Shown here in pieces: positions 43,037-53,242 of a stretch of DNA of 64,000 bases. Source of the stretch: Pontibacterium granulatum (GTDB lineage Bacteria > Pseudomonadota > Gammaproteobacteria > Pseudomonadales > Balneatricaceae); contig NZ_JASBRH010000011.1 in assembly GCF_029961155.1 (NCBI RefSeq), positions 62,001-126,000 of the forward strand. Direction: 5' to 3'. A program made the translations under genes and the position numbers. Numbering within the stretch: position 1 is the first letter of the stretch; every line of letters starts with the position of its first letter. The notes below the pieces were generated by a model that made no database searches, had not been told where the DNA came from, and was given only the letters and a program-made list of their open reading frames with translations.

Positions 43037-44293
43037 TTAGCCGGCTTTTGCCATCTCGGCTTTCGGCTGTGGCAGCTCAGGCAGGTTGTCGGCAACCACG
43101 GCCAGGTTGTCCTGCATCAGGTCGCGGGCTTTCTCGACTTCACCCAGGTGGCGCAGCAGGCGGCTTAGCTCAGCCAGAGTCTCCTGGCTAGATTGGATGG
43201 CGAAGCTCTGCTCGAAGTAGCTCAGTGCCTGGCCCCACACCTGATTGCGCAGGGAGAGGCGACCCAGGGTTAGCAACAGATTGGGACTGTCCGGGTGGTT
43301 CTTGATCCAGCCTTGCGCGACTTTCAGCTGTTTCTTCAGGTCCTGACCTACGATGCGGCCGTACAGGTTTACCAGCTCTTCGTTCCACTGCTTGGCGATC
43401 ATCTCGCGCAGCACCTGCTCTGCTTTCGGTTCAGCATTGATGGAGATCAGTAGCTCGATGTAGCGGCGGATCAGTGCCGGTTCGCCACTCAGATTCTGTG
43501 GCAATTTCTGCCATGCCTGGTCGAGGACGCTGTGACGGCTGGCGTTGTCGGTTTCAACCGGCAGTTGCTCCAGACTGTGGTTGAGCAGGTTCATGTAGGT
43601 CTGGCGCTCCAGGGCGATCAGCTTATCGTCACGCACCGCCTGGGACTTTTTAAGTTCCGGCAGCAGCTTGGCGATCGCATCCCAGTCCTGCAGGTTGGCG
43701 TAAACGTCCTTCAGCAGGCGCATCACGTAGGTGTTTTTGGGTGCCAGTTTGCGCAGCTTCAGCAGGTTGGCCAGGCAAGGTTCCAGCTGACCGCGGGCCA
43801 GTTGGATCTGCGCTTGGGTAATACCCACTGCGACTTCCGCCTGCGGTGTAGCCACACGGGCTTTCTGCAGCAGTTCGTCAGCGGCTTTGTCGTCCCCCTG
43901 TTCGTGAGCAGCGCGAGCTGCAGCCAGATAGTTGATCAGGGGGATTTCAGAACGCTCCGCGGCCTGGCCCAGCTGACGCTGTGCCTTCACCCAGTTGCCC
44001 TCGGAAAGGGCCATCAGACCTTTCAGGGTCTTGCGCTGGGAGACATTGTGGTTGCGGCGGTCACGCCAGTTGCGAAGGGTCTTCACCGGCATCATCGCAT
44101 TGGTCAGGATATTCAGCAGCCAGTGCGCCAGCAGGAAACCGAGCACACCGATCACCAGCATTACCCAGAGGCTGGTTTCGATGGTGGTCTGGTTGAAGGC
44201 GATCAGGACGTAACCTGGGTCCTGCACCATCAATTGGCCGATCCATGCCCCTGCGGCAAGGATGACCAGCAGCAGAATAAAGAGCTTCTTCAT
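43037..44293 (-). CDS. hemY: HemY-like membrane TPR protein
   Basis: The 418-residue protein has two N-terminal membrane segments (about 5-25 and 39-61) and a cytoplasmic row of TPR-like helices to the end. This matches the HemY_N family of the hem operon, not the unrelated Bacillus HemY oxidase. Its biochemical role in haem synthesis is unsettled. The start overlaps the hemX end by 4 nt. Confidence 0.92.
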   Translation of the reverse strand: MKKLFILLLVILAAGAWIGQLMVQDPGYVLIAFNQTTIETSLWVMLVIGVLGFLLAHWLLNILTNAMMPVKTLRNWRDRRNHNVSQRKTLKGLMALSEGNWVKAQRQLGQAAERSEIPLINYLAAARAAHEQGDDKAADELLQKARVATPQAEVAVGITQAQIQLARGQLEPCLANLLKLRKLAPKNTYVMRLLKDVYANLQDWDAIAKLLPELKKSQAVRDDKLIALERQTYMNLLNHSLEQLPVETDNASRHSVLDQAWQKLPQNLSGEPALIRRYIELLISINAEPKAEQVLREMIAKQWNEELVNLYGRIVGQDLKKQLKVAQGWIKNHPDSPNLLLTLGRLSLRNQVWGQALSYFEQSFAIQSSQETLAELSRLLRHLGEVEKARDLMQDNLAVVADNLPELPQPKAEMAKAG

Positions 44294-45555
44294 GCTTTAG
44301 CCCCCTCTTCTTTCAGCTTGGCCATGCGCTTCAGGTACGCTTTCAGTTCACGCAGGGAACCAGAGATGTCCGGTACTTCCGGAGACACCTGTACCGCTTT
44401 CAGCTCTTCCAGACCGCGTACAATGGATTGGGTGGTAGCATCTTTTTTATCGAAGAATTCTGCAGCCCACTCCTGGGCTTTTACCAGGCTGTTGTCGTAG
44501 GCGCCTTGTTTACGCTGCAGCAGCGCCATCTGAGCCTGTTCCAGCATCAGGTGCAGGTTCTGCTTCAGGTAGAAGGTTTCTTTTGGCGACAGCAGGGGTT
44601 CGATCTTCGCGTCGCGCTGCTGGATCACCACCAGGGAGCCCAGCTTATCCAGCGCTTTGTTCCAGTTTTCTTTGATGCCTGCCGTCCAGCTTTCGCTGAC
44701 GGTATCCGGAGTGATCTCTTTCAGCAGTTCGGGCAGCTCGCGCTTGTCGGCAATCGGGATCAGGCGCAGGTTTTCCACCTGGTCGTTCATGGCACCCAGC
44801 TTCAGGAAGACACCTTCGGTATCTACGACCGGAACGGCTTCCAGCGCAGCGATATCTGCTGCAACCGCTTTACGTACTTCGTAGATGGTGACGTCATCGG
44901 TTTCTTGCAGCAGTTTGTCTGCAGATTTCAGCAGGGTCAGGGCGCCGTCGGTGGTTTTCTCCATCAGTACACGCTGGTTCGCCAGGCGCAGCAGGTATTC
45001 AACCTCGGCCAGCAGCCATTCGGTACTGGTGTCCTGCTGTTTGGCGTTGATCTGTTCCATGCTGCGGGTCAGACGCAGGTGCAGCTCTTCCACACCGATC
45101 TTGTCGGCAGCGGCCTGGGTACGCACGTCTTCCAGGCGACGACCCAGATCGGCAATAGCACGATTGGTTTCGTTGCTGTTGGCTTTCAGGTTGTTCTGTA
45201 CTTCCTGCGCCATGCTGTTGCGTAGTTGCTGGTTCGCCTGGGTCTGTTGCAGGGTCAGCCAGTACAGGTAGCCGGAGGCGCCCAGTGCCGCAATGGATAG
45301 GGCCAGTGCTACTTTACCCGGCCAGGTTGCACCCGGTTTTTTCTCTTTGGTCGCGTCGGAGGCTGCGGCGGCTGTCGCATTGTTGTCAGTTGCGTCGGTG
45401 CTGGCCGCTTCCTTGGCATTTACTTCTTCAGCGTCGGTAGCAGAGGTCTCAGCTGTGTCTACAGTCTCTTTGTCGGAGTCTTTCACCAGTTCACCTTCAA
45501 TAACATCATTGTCTGGAGTGTTATCTTGCTGCTGATTCTTATCTTTTTCGCTCAT
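44290..45555 (-). CDS. hemX: HemX membrane-anchored coiled-coil protein
   Basis: The 421-residue protein has a cytoplasmic acidic, Ala/Asp/Glu-rich stretch of about 75 residues, one membrane segment near 80-98, and a long helical periplasmic domain beginning with a coiled coil (QQTQANQQLRNSMAQEV). It is often labelled uroporphyrinogen methyltransferase but lacks the SAM-binding GxGxGD motif, so that label should not be used. It overlaps hemD by 4 nt. Confidence 0.92.
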   Translation of the reverse strand: MSEKDKNQQQDNTPDNDVIEGELVKDSDKETVDTAETSATDAEEVNAKEAASTDATDNNATAAAASDATKEKKPGATWPGKVALALSIAALGASGYLYWLTLQQTQANQQLRNSMAQEVQNNLKANSNETNRAIADLGRRLEDVRTQAAADKIGVEELHLRLTRSMEQINAKQQDTSTEWLLAEVEYLLRLANQRVLMEKTTDGALTLLKSADKLLQETDDVTIYEVRKAVAADIAALEAVPVVDTEGVFLKLGAMNDQVENLRLIPIADKRELPELLKEITPDTVSESWTAGIKENWNKALDKLGSLVVIQQRDAKIEPLLSPKETFYLKQNLHLMLEQAQMALLQRKQGAYDNSLVKAQEWAAEFFDKKDATTQSIVRGLEELKAVQVSPEVPDISGSLRELKAYLKRMAKLKEEGAKA

Positions 45556-46373
45556 TTGTCGCTTTCCGCATCGGTTGCAGGCAGCAGGGCGTTGATCATC
45601 GCCTGATCGTCCGCACCTGCAGCAGTCGTAATCCTTGTAAATCCGGCCAGTCTGGCTTGCTGCGCAATCCGCTCACTGGGCACAACCAGTAGGCAGTTGA
45701 GCAGGTTTGTCAGAGCAAACTGCTGCCGGCTGCCTGGGGCAAGCAGTAGCAGGTTCTCCAAACCTTCACCGCTGGTGACCAGCAACACATCGGGGCGCTG
45801 CTGGTGCAAAGTTTGCTCTATATCGCTGTCACTGTACACAGGACAGACACGTTGATACAGGTCGGCATAGTCGACCTGGGCGCCACGCGCGCGCAGTGTC
45901 TCGGCCAGTTTCTCCCGGCCGCCCTGGCCGCGTACGATCAGTACGCGCTGGCCTCTGACCTGTTGCAGGGTCGGAGATTCCAACAGGGCTTCCGAATCGT
46001 AACCCAATGGGTTGTTGTCGGCATCTATACCATAGTCCGCCAATACCGCCGCCGTTTTCCTGCCGATCGCCAGCCAATTGACCTTGATCGGCAGTTGGGG
46101 CCAGTAGTCGTCGATCAATTCTGCACCAAAACGGGCAGCGTTGGCGCTGATAAATATCACGTGCTGATAAAGATCGAGATCGAGAATGCGACCTTTGGCA
46201 TGGTGAAATTCGACGGCAGGGGAGGAGAAGGGGCGGATCTCAAGCAGCGGCAGGACAACGGGGATGGCGCCAAGCGCGCTCAGCCCGTTGATCTGCGGTG
46301 CTGCCTGGTGGGCAGGGCGGGTGACCAGCACCCGTTTGCCTTGCAGTGCTGTCGGGTGGTGCGTATCAGTCAT
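45552..46373 (-). CDS. hemD: Uroporphyrinogen-III synthase
   Basis: The 273-residue protein shows the loosely conserved HemD pattern: [10 protein letters not shown] at the N-terminus, [34 protein letters not shown], and [13 protein letters not shown]. It cyclises hydroxymethylbilane to uroporphyrinogen III. It overlaps hemC by 8 nt. Confidence 0.95.
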   Translation of the reverse strand: MTDTHHPTALQGKRVLVTRPAHQAAPQINGLSALGAIPVVLPLLEIRPFSSPAVEFHHAKGRILDLDLYQHVIFISANAARFGAELIDDYWPQLPIKVNWLAIGRKTAAVLADYGIDADNNPLGYDSEALLESPTLQQVRGQRVLIVRGQGGREKLAETLRARGAQVDYADLYQRVCPVYSDSDIEQTLHQQRPDVLLVTSGEGLENLLLLAPGSRQQFALTNLLNCLLVVPSERIAQQARLAGFTRITTAAGADDQAMINALLPATDAESDK

Positions 46374-47307
46374 TGCTGTCGCTGTAGACGGCTTTCAGAA
46401 TTTCGTCGGCACCGGCGTCCAGCAGACGTTCCGCCAGCGCGATACCCAGCGCTTCACCGTTTTCCGGCGCGCCGGTGATCTCGTCGCGTAGCACCTTGCT
46501 ACCGTCCGGGCGAGCCACCAGGCCGCGCAGGTACAGTTCGGAGTTGTCTTCGTTCAGCACCGCGTAGCAGCCGATGGGTACCTGGCAGCCACCTTCCAGC
46601 CGACGGTTCATGGCGCGTTCCGCCAGCACACGCCATGCTGTTTCCTGGTGGTGCAGCGGTTTCAGCAGTTCGATGGTTTCGGCGTCATTCATACGGCACT
46701 CGATACCCACGGCGCCCTGACCGCCTGCCGGCAGACTGTCTTCCGGGGTGATCTCGTGGGCGATACGGTCGGCCAGCTCCAGACGCAGCAGGCCGGCAGT
46801 CGCCAGGATGATGGCGTCGTAGTCACCGGCGTCCAGTTTACCCAGACGGGTCTGCACATTACCGCGCAGCCATTTGATCTCCAGATCCGGACGGCGTTCG
46901 CGTAGCTGTGCTTCACGGCGCAGGGAGGAGGTGCCCACGACTGCTCCGGCCGGCAGGTCGTCCAGATGTGTGTAGGTATTGGAGACAAAGGCGTCGGTTG
47001 GACGCTCACGCGGACAGATCACGCTCAGGCCTAAGCCTTCCGGAAATTCCATCGGTACGTCTTTCATGGAGTGCACAGCGATGTCGGCACGGTCTTCCAG
47101 CAGCGCCGTTTCCAGCTCTTTTACAAACAGGCCTTTACCGCCTACCTTCGCCAGTGGTGTATCCAGGATCTTGTCGCCGCGCGATACCATTGGAACCAGC
47201 TCGACGGTCAGGTCCGGGTGGTGTTTCTCAAGTTCTGCTTTGACGTATTCCGCCTGCCAGAGAGCCAGCAGACTTTTTCGGGTGGCGATTCGGAGGGTTT
47301 TGCTCAT
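46366..47307 (-). CDS. hemC: Hydroxymethylbilane synthase (porphobilinogen deaminase)
   Basis: The 313-residue enzyme has [17 protein letters not shown], the catalytic loop [19 protein letters not shown], and the cofactor-bearing Cys in [11 protein letters not shown]. First gene of the hemCDXY operon, divergent from argH. Confidence 0.97.
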   Translation of the reverse strand: MSKTLRIATRKSLLALWQAEYVKAELEKHHPDLTVELVPMVSRGDKILDTPLAKVGGKGLFVKELETALLEDRADIAVHSMKDVPMEFPEGLGLSVICPRERPTDAFVSNTYTHLDDLPAGAVVGTSSLRREAQLRERRPDLEIKWLRGNVQTRLGKLDAGDYDAIILATAGLLRLELADRIAHEITPEDSLPAGGQGAVGIECRMNDAETIELLKPLHHQETAWRVLAERAMNRRLEGGCQVPIGCYAVLNEDNSELYLRGLVARPDGSKVLRDEITGAPENGEALGIALAERLLDAGADEILKAVYSDSND

Positions 47308-47478
47308 CTTCAGATCCTGTTAAACCCACAGACGGGTTGTGGAAAACTTTCAGTTGGCCCGATTGTAACAGATAGAGAGAGGGGCGATGAGAGCTAAGCA
47401 TGATATAATGTGCGGCAAATTTTTTAGTCGGCAGCTGCTCTGACCTGAAGCAAGGCTGCAAGATTTGAGGTTTACCGC
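47308..47478 (+). promoter_or_regulatory. Divergent hemC/argH region
   Basis: TATAAT at 47404-47409 is a likely -10 for argH, with a leader of about 65 nt. A good -35 is not seen. Confidence 0.45.
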
Positions 47479-48876
47479 ATGAGTGAGAAAACTAACCAGC
47501 AGTGGGGTGGTCGTTTTAACGAGCCAACCGATGCTTTTGTTGCCCGTTTTACCGCGTCCGTAGAGTTCGACCAGCGTATGTATCTGCAGGATATCCGCGG
47601 TTCCATCGCCCATGCGAAGATGCTGACCAAAGCCGGTGTGCTGACCGAGCAGGAACGTGACGATATCATCCGTGGTTTGGGTGAGATCCGTATCGAGATC
47701 GAACGCGGTGAGTTCGAGTGGTCTGTGGCACTGGAAGACGTGCACATGAACATCGAAGCGGCGCTGACCAAGAAGATCGGTATCACCGGTAAGAAACTGC
47801 ACACCGGCCGTTCCCGTAACGACCAAGTCGCTACAGATATCCGCCTCTACCTGCGTGACGAGATTGATCTGATCCTGTCTGAGATCACTCGCCTGCAGCA
47901 GGGTCTGCTAGGTATCGCCAACCGCGAAGCCGATACAATCATGCCGGGCTTCACTCACCTGCAGACTGCGCAGCCGGTAACTTTCGGTCATCACCTGATG
48001 GCATGGTTCGAGATGCTGAGCCGCGACTACGGCCGTTTCGAAGATTGCCGTGAGCGTGCCAACATCATGCCGCTGGGCGCGGCAGCGCTGGCCGGTACTA
48101 CGTACCCGATCGAGCGTGATATGACCTGTGAGCTGCTGGAGTTCAGCGCACCGGCGGAAAACTCCCTGGATGCCGTATCCGATCGTGACTTCGCGATCGA
48201 GTTCTGTGCGGCGTCCAGCATCCTGCTGATGCACCTGACCCGTATGTCGGAAGAGCTGGTACTGTGGACCTCCGCGCAGTTCGACTTCATCAACCTGCCA
48301 GACCGCTTCTGCACCGGCTCCTCCATCATGCCGCAGAAGAAGAACCCGGATGTTCCGGAGCTGGTGCGTGGTAAGTCCGGCCGTGTGTACGGTCACCTGA
48401 TGAGCCTGCTGACCCTGATGAAGTCCCAGCCACTGGCATACAACAAGGACAACCAGGAAGACAAAGAGCCGCTGTTCGACGCGATTGACACCGTAAAAGG
48501 CTGTCTGCGTGCGTTCGCTGACATGGTTCCGGCGCTGGAGTCCAAGAAAGAGAGCATGCGTGAAGCTGCCCTGCGTGGCTTCTCCACCGCCACTGACCTG
48601 GCCGACTACCTGGTACGCAAGGGCGTACCGTTCCGTGATGCACACGAGATCGTGGGTAAGTCTGTAGCGTACGGTATCGAGCAGAGCAAAGACCTGGGTG
48701 AGATGACCCTGGACGAGCTGGCGCAGTTCTCCGACGTAATCACCGCTGACGTGTTCGACGTCCTGACCCTGGAAGGTTCGGTGGCGGCGCGTAACCACAT
48801 TGGTGGTACCGCACCGGATCAGGTGCGTGCTGCTGTGGTGCGTGGCGAGAAGAAGCTGGCTGAGCGCCAGGCGTAA
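47479..48876 (+). CDS. argH: Argininosuccinate lyase
   Basis: The 465-residue enzyme releases fumarate from argininosuccinate to make arginine. It has [13 protein letters not shown] at the N-terminus, [26 protein letters not shown]-type string [17 protein letters not shown], and the superfamily signature [12 protein letters not shown]. Placing argH beside hemC is common in gammaproteobacteria. Confidence 0.97.
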   Translation: MSEKTNQQWGGRFNEPTDAFVARFTASVEFDQRMYLQDIRGSIAHAKMLTKAGVLTEQERDDIIRGLGEIRIEIERGEFEWSVALEDVHMNIEAALTKKIGITGKKLHTGRSRNDQVATDIRLYLRDEIDLILSEITRLQQGLLGIANREADTIMPGFTHLQTAQPVTFGHHLMAWFEMLSRDYGRFEDCRERANIMPLGAAALAGTTYPIERDMTCELLEFSAPAENSLDAVSDRDFAIEFCAASSILLMHLTRMSEELVLWTSAQFDFINLPDRFCTGSSIMPQKKNPDVPELVRGKSGRVYGHLMSLLTLMKSQPLAYNKDNQEDKEPLFDAIDTVKGCLRAFADMVPALESKKESMREAALRGFSTATDLADYLVRKGVPFRDAHEIVGKSVAYGIEQSKDLGEMTLDELAQFSDVITADVFDVLTLEGSVAARNHIGGTAPDQVRAAVVRGEKKLAERQA

Positions 48877-48897
48877 CCTCCGCATCTAGCTTACTAC

Positions 48898-48929
48898 AAC
48901 GGGGTGGCCATCGGTCACCCCGTTTTTTT
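48898..48929 (+). terminator. Intrinsic terminator of argH
   Basis: AACGGGGTG pairs with CACCCCGTT around a 13-nt loop and runs into seven Ts. Confidence 0.92.
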
Positions 48930-49023
48930 CTCCCTTCGTTCTCCCGGTATTCACCCTTTTACGCTTCTGCTAGCCTTAGGGCTTCTACCTGTTATTGCCC
49001 GTTTTTGCCGGAGTCTTCCTGTT

Positions 49024-49800
49024 ATGGCCGAACACCTCGCGATCTTTGACGCATACCCACGCTGGCGCCTGATCAATGAACCGATCTCTGACGATCCGTT
49101 GGCTGGTTTGCAACGGGACACCGCGTTGCTGAAAGAGGTGGCAGCAGGCAAGCGTGGTGCCACAGCCCGTATCTGGGAGAATCCTCACAGCCTGGTGGTG
49201 ACCCGTCGCGAGACCCGGTTTCCCGCCTTCAATGACGCGCAGGCTCAGCTGGGTGCAGAGGGCTGGCCGGTGCTGGTACGGGAAAGCGGTGGTACCGCGG
49301 TGCCTCATGAGGCGGGGATTGTGCACTTCAGCCTGATGTTCCTGCAGGATAAGCTGTTCCAATTCAGCATGGATACGGTCTACGAAGCGTTGTGCGAACC
49401 GCTGCAGATGGCGCTGACATCGCTGGGATTAGAATCTGGTTACGGCGAGGTAAAAGGCTCCTACTGTGACGGCAAGTACAACCTGGTGGTGGACGGTCTG
49501 AAAATTACCGGCACGGCACAACGGATCATCGGTGCGAAAAAGTCTGCAGACGGCGTACAGCGCTCGGCGGTGCTGGCACAGTCGATGCTGATGGTGGAGA
49601 GCGACCCAGTAGCCGGCACCGATGTGGTGAACCGTTTCTATCAACTGGCGGGCAGTGACCGGGTGTTTGACCCACTGGTGTCCACCAGTGTGCAGCAGCG
49701 CATGGGTGAGCGGGCGGCAGGAATGGCATCCGGTGAGCTGACCTTGCTGGTACGTGAGCGTTTGGCTGAAGCATTTACTCAGCTTACATCCGCGGAATAA
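49024..49800 (+). CDS. Lipoate-protein ligase family protein
   Basis: The 258-residue protein carries the biotin/lipoate A/B transferase fold: RIWENPHSLVVTRRETRFP, VLVRESGGTAVPHEAGIVHFSL (R-x-S-GG-T loop), GSYCDGKYNLVVDGLKITGTAQR with the catalytic lysine in GLKITGTAQR. It could load lipoate or octanoate onto GcvH (60.9 kb) and the 2-oxoacid dehydrogenases, but it lacks an obvious C-terminal LplA accessory domain. The ATG at 49024 is preceded by CCGGAG. Symbol withheld because ligase and transferase members cannot be told apart by eye. Confidence 0.85.
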   Translation: MAEHLAIFDAYPRWRLINEPISDDPLAGLQRDTALLKEVAAGKRGATARIWENPHSLVVTRRETRFPAFNDAQAQLGAEGWPVLVRESGGTAVPHEAGIVHFSLMFLQDKLFQFSMDTVYEALCEPLQMALTSLGLESGYGEVKGSYCDGKYNLVVDGLKITGTAQRIIGAKKSADGVQRSAVLAQSMLMVESDPVAGTDVVNRFYQLAGSDRVFDPLVSTSVQQRMGERAAGMASGELTLLVRERLAEAFTQLTSAE

Positions 49801-49818
49801 CGTCTGTCTCTTCCTCTT

Positions 49819-49851
49819 GTTGCCAGGCGAAGAGGCTGTCGTCCTGGCAAC
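49819..49851 (+). terminator. Probable terminator after the lipoate-ligase-like gene
   Basis: GTTGCCAGG and CCTGGCAAC form a perfect 9-bp stem; a broken T stretch follows. Confidence 0.6.
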
Positions 49852-49953
49852 GATTCTGATTTTGAGAATGTTTGCTTCTTTATAATTCGTTTGTTGTGAG
49901 GTGTTGGCCGATCTAGTCTGGACTGCACCTGAACTACAGACGAGAGCCCAATC

Positions 49954-51150
49954 ATGTCTCAGGCAATGGATCGCTACAAAGTGCTGGCGGCGGGTGTGCT
50001 ATGCATGATCGTCACCATCGGAATTGCCCGTTTCTCCTACACCTCTTTGCTGCCGATTATGCAGGCGGAAACCTGGCTGGATGATGCCGCCGGGGGCTGG
50101 CTGGCCGCGTTCAACTACATGGGATACATGGTGGGGGCATTGTTGGCGGCCTCGGTGGGCAGTCTGCGCACCAAAGACCGTTTGTACCGTCTCTATTTGA
50201 TGCTGGCGGTGGTGACCACCTTTGCCATGGCCTACACCGACAATATGGTGCTCTGGGCGATTCTGCGTTTTATCTCCGGTATCAGCAGCTCGGGTGGTAT
50301 GTTGATCGCCTCCGGTCTGATCCTCAATTGGCTGATCCGTCACCACTACCGAGGTGAGCTGGGTATCCACTTTGCGGGGGCGGGGCTGGGCATTATCTTC
50401 GCCGCAGCAGTGGTGGAGGTGCTGGTGCATCTGGCGCAGAGCTGGGATCTTCAGTGGCTCTGGTTTGCGGTGTTTGCGCTGGTGCTGAGTATTCCTGCCT
50501 GGTTGTGGATGCCGCAGCCGGATACCCGCCCGGTGACGGTGGGAGGCAACCAACTGGTGGATCGTCCGCCCAGCCGCGTGTTTATGTCGATCATGCTGGT
50601 CGCCTATTTCTGTGCCGGTTACGGCTACGTGATCAGTGCCACCTTTATTGTGGATATCGTCGAGGGGCAGGAACCACTCAAGGGGTTGGGGCAGTGGGTG
50701 TTTATGCTGATCGGGCTGGCGGTGATGCCCGCGGCGATTATCTGGGACCGGATTGCCCGTGCATTGGGATACCTGCGGGCGCTGATGCTGGCGTACGGTA
50801 TTCAGGTGATCGGCATTGTGCTGCCCGCGCTGACCGATACGTTGACCGGGGCGTTGCTCAGCGCGCTGTTTTACGGTGGTACCTTTATCGGTTGTGTCAG
50901 CCTGGTGCTGACTATGGCGGGGCGTTTCTACCCGACCAAACCGGCAAAGCTGATGGGTAAGATGACCCTCGCGTACGGTGTGGCACAGATTGTGGCGCCG
51001 GCGCTGACCGGCATGCTGGCGCGGGAGAACGGTAACTACGATCTGGGGCTGTTCCTGGCCGGTGGCTTTATCGCGTTGGGCACCTTACTGATAGGCGCAC
51101 TGTATCAGCTTGAAAGGCGTGAGCAGAACCTGGTGGAGCAACCTGCATAA
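49954..51150 (+). CDS. MFS transporter, YbfB/YjiJ type
   Basis: The 398-residue protein has twelve predicted membrane helices. It opens with GVLCMIVTIGIARFSYTSLLPIMQ, the signature of the YbfB/YjiJ (MFS_4) group, and contains FISGISSSGGMLIASGLIL and GYGYVISATFIVDIV. Substrate unknown. AAGGAG-like signals are weak before the ATG; the start agrees with the family. Confidence 0.88.
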   Translation: MSQAMDRYKVLAAGVLCMIVTIGIARFSYTSLLPIMQAETWLDDAAGGWLAAFNYMGYMVGALLAASVGSLRTKDRLYRLYLMLAVVTTFAMAYTDNMVLWAILRFISGISSSGGMLIASGLILNWLIRHHYRGELGIHFAGAGLGIIFAAAVVEVLVHLAQSWDLQWLWFAVFALVLSIPAWLWMPQPDTRPVTVGGNQLVDRPPSRVFMSIMLVAYFCAGYGYVISATFIVDIVEGQEPLKGLGQWVFMLIGLAVMPAAIIWDRIARALGYLRALMLAYGIQVIGIVLPALTDTLTGALLSALFYGGTFIGCVSLVLTMAGRFYPTKPAKLMGKMTLAYGVAQIVAPALTGMLARENGNYDLGLFLAGGFIALGTLLIGALYQLERREQNLVEQPA

Positions 51151-51182
51151 ATCCTTGCGAAGGATTGAAACGAACGGCACAA

Positions 51183-51215
51183 AAAAGCCGCATGGGAAAA
51201 TCCTATGCGGCTTTT
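51183..51215. terminator. Bidirectional terminator between the MFS gene and gcvR
   Basis: AAAAGCCGCATGGGA pairs with TCCTATGCGGCTTTT around a short loop (one G-T pair); T tracts on both strands. Confidence 0.93.
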
Positions 51216-51233
51216 AATTGGCTGAGTGCAGGA

Positions 51234-51752
51234 TCAGTTGTTCAGGGTGATATCCACCATCAGGTCGCTGGCGATACCTTCCAGAGCGTCCTGCAGATCA
51301 TCCAGGTCGGCTTCTGCGGATGCAGACAGATCTGCACTGGCCTTGAACAGCAGTTCGGCAGACATAGAGCCGGAAACTAGCTCGGTGCTGAGGCGCTCGA
51401 CATTGATGTGGCGCTGGGCCAGGGCTTGGGAAATTTCACGAACGATCCCCGGTTTGTCGTGACCCACCAGTTCCAGGGTGAAGCTTTGACCGGCTTCCTC
51501 TGGTGCATCGGCGGAACGCTCAACAACAACTTTCAAGCCGCATTGTGCTTCCAGTTTGCCCAGTGCTTCTGTGAGTGCATCTGCCTGGTCGGCAGGGACT
51601 TCGGTGATCAGGATGCCAGCGAATTTGCCAGCCAGACGGGACATACCGGACTCAAGCCAGTTGCCCTGATGATCGGCAATGGCCTGTGCTAGTAGTTCAA
51701 CCAAACCTGGTTTGTCCGGACCGATGACGGTAAGTACCAATGATGTCATCAT
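51234..51752 (-). CDS. gcvR: Glycine cleavage system regulator GcvR (double ACT)
   Basis: The 172-residue protein has two ACT domains: LVLTVIGPDKPGLVELLAQ at residue 5 and LELVGHDKPGIVREISQAL at residue 92. In E. coli GcvR blocks GcvA when glycine is absent. Here gcvT and gcvH lie 8 kb downstream, but no gcvA is in the window. Confidence 0.9.
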   Translation of the reverse strand: MMTSLVLTVIGPDKPGLVELLAQAIADHQGNWLESGMSRLAGKFAGILITEVPADQADALTEALGKLEAQCGLKVVVERSADAPEEAGQSFTLELVGHDKPGIVREISQALAQRHINVERLSTELVSGSMSAELLFKASADLSASAEADLDDLQDALEGIASDLMVDITLNN

Positions 51753-51969
51753 GAGTGTGCTCCTGTGTTATGTCGGCCGTTGTCCCCACTGGCCTTTTTA
51801 GTGTTTACCCTTAGCACTATAACACTCCCGCGCTGCAACAGAAGCGCCCTTAGAAAATTTCTGATGAGAATCTTTTTTCAGATTCGCCGGGTTGTTGATA
51901 TGCAGTCATACGGTCACATACGCAGTGTTGTCCGGTTGTACCTGTTACTGAAGAAGCAAGGAGACGGAA

Positions 51970-52893
51970 TTGGCTGAAATTGTTCATGCCCTCTGGCCGG
52001 TATTTGCGCTGATTATGTTGGGGTATCTGGCGCGTCGTACGGATTTTCCCGGGGCGGCGTTCTGGCCGTTGCTGGAGCGGTTGATCTACTTTGTGTTGTT
52101 TCCAGTGTTGCTGGTGGACCGCTTGGCGCAGGCGGATATGCGCGGAGTGCCACTGGAGTGGGTGCTGCTGGCTGTGCTGTTATTGGTGGTCGCGGGCAGT
52201 GTGCTCTGTTACCTGGTACGCCCCGGGTTGCGGCTGTCAGGGCCAGAGTTTACTTCGCTGTATCAAGGGGGGATACGCTTTAACACCTATCTGGGCTTGG
52301 CCATTACGGCAGCGCTGCTGGGAGATCAGGCGATGGCTTATGCTGCAGTGATTATTGCCTTGCTGATCCCTACTTTGAATGTCACCTGTGTGCTGGTGTT
52401 CTCACTGCATACCGGTGGTCGCTTTTTGTCTGGAAGGCTGGTGAAAAATCTGCTGGCCAATCCGTTGATCGTTGCCTGTTTGCTGGGCTTGGCACTGAAC
52501 CTGTCGGGGGGCGGTTTGCCTGCATCGATAGCATCGGTAACCGATTTGCTAAGTCGTACCGCCTTGCCACTGGGGTTGCTTGCGGTGGGTGCTGGCTTGA
52601 GCTTTAAAGTGTTGCTGGACAGTCGGCTGGCGATGCTGGTCTCAGCCGGCATCAAGCTGGTGCTGATGCCTCTGGTTGGCTGGGGCATTGCGCTGCTGTT
52701 GGGATTTGAACCTTTATTGATGCAGGTGTTTGTATTGTTTGCGGCCCTGCCAACGGCAACCTCGGCCTATATTCTGGCTCGGCAACTGGGTGGTGATCAT
52801 GCCGCCATGGCGGGGATGATCACCGGTCAGACGTTGATATCGGTCATCACTTTGCCGATTGTGCTGCAAAATGTTTTGAACTTTTCAGGATAA
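51970..52893 (+). CDS. AEC-family transporter
   Basis: The 307-residue protein has ten predicted membrane helices in two five-helix halves, with ALIMLGYLARR at the N-terminus and PLGLLAVGAGLSF and LPTATSAYILARQLGGD in the second half, typical of auxin efflux carrier-like proteins. The start is TTG with AAGGAG 9 nt upstream. Substrate unknown; bacterial members often carry organic acids. Confidence 0.88.
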   Translation: MAEIVHALWPVFALIMLGYLARRTDFPGAAFWPLLERLIYFVLFPVLLVDRLAQADMRGVPLEWVLLAVLLLVVAGSVLCYLVRPGLRLSGPEFTSLYQGGIRFNTYLGLAITAALLGDQAMAYAAVIIALLIPTLNVTCVLVFSLHTGGRFLSGRLVKNLLANPLIVACLLGLALNLSGGGLPASIASVTDLLSRTALPLGLLAVGAGLSFKVLLDSRLAMLVSAGIKLVLMPLVGWGIALLLGFEPLLMQVFVLFAALPTATSAYILARQLGGDHAAMAGMITGQTLISVITLPIVLQNVLNFSG

Positions 52894-52922
52894 CGCTGTC
52901 ACATACTCGTCGACTTGGAAGC

Positions 52923-52979
52923 ATGTTAGAGGCATTTGTTAAACTTTGTGCGGATCTAGTCGATAAAATTATTGAATAG
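52923..52979 (+). CDS. Possible 18-residue amphipathic peptide
   Basis: MLEAFVKLCADLVDKIIE is encoded 30 nt after the AEC gene, with GGAAG just before the ATG. Hydrophobic residues 2, 5, 6, 8, 9, 12, 13, 16, 17 fall largely on one helical face. It may be chance; no homologue is known to me. Confidence 0.25.
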   Translation: MLEAFVKLCADLVDKIIE

Positions 52980-53088
52980 GAAGGGAAAGGGGTTGAATGT
53001 TTCGGTCAGGTTGGCAACAATGTTGCCTGTTGTCCAAAACACCCGATTAAAACCTTTGTTTGACTGCATGACTGGAAAGTAGAGAACG

Positions 53089-53211
53089 ATGAAGAAAGGC
53101 CCAGATTTAGTAGCAGTACTGGTTTTGGTTTTTGTTGTAGGAACCTTGATGACTGGCATCTCCCACGCAGTTGATATGCCGTCGATTGTTGGCACGGTGG
53201 CCGGTAACTAA
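53089..53211 (+). CDS. Forty-residue single-pass membrane peptide
   Basis: The ORF MKKGPDLVAVLVLVFVVGT continues to 40 residues and ends SIVGTVAGN. It has a basic N-terminus, a hydrophobic segment at about 7-22, and a short polar tail after SHAVD; it could be a membrane anchor or a cleaved signal peptide. Upstream is GTAGAGAACG, a fair ribosome site. The preceding gap has a small GGCAAC/GTTGCC hairpin (53010-53024). Family not recognised; convergent with ygfA. Confidence 0.55.
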   Translation: MKKGPDLVAVLVLVFVVGTLMTGISHAVDMPSIVGTVAGN

Positions 53212-53242
53212 ACCGGCCTCGCCAGCAAGCTGTTACCGGGTA

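Noticed and set aside
44290-45555. HemX as uroporphyrinogen-III C-methyltransferase
   Set aside because: The protein is a membrane-anchored coiled coil without SAM-methyltransferase motifs; the label is a common annotation carry-over.
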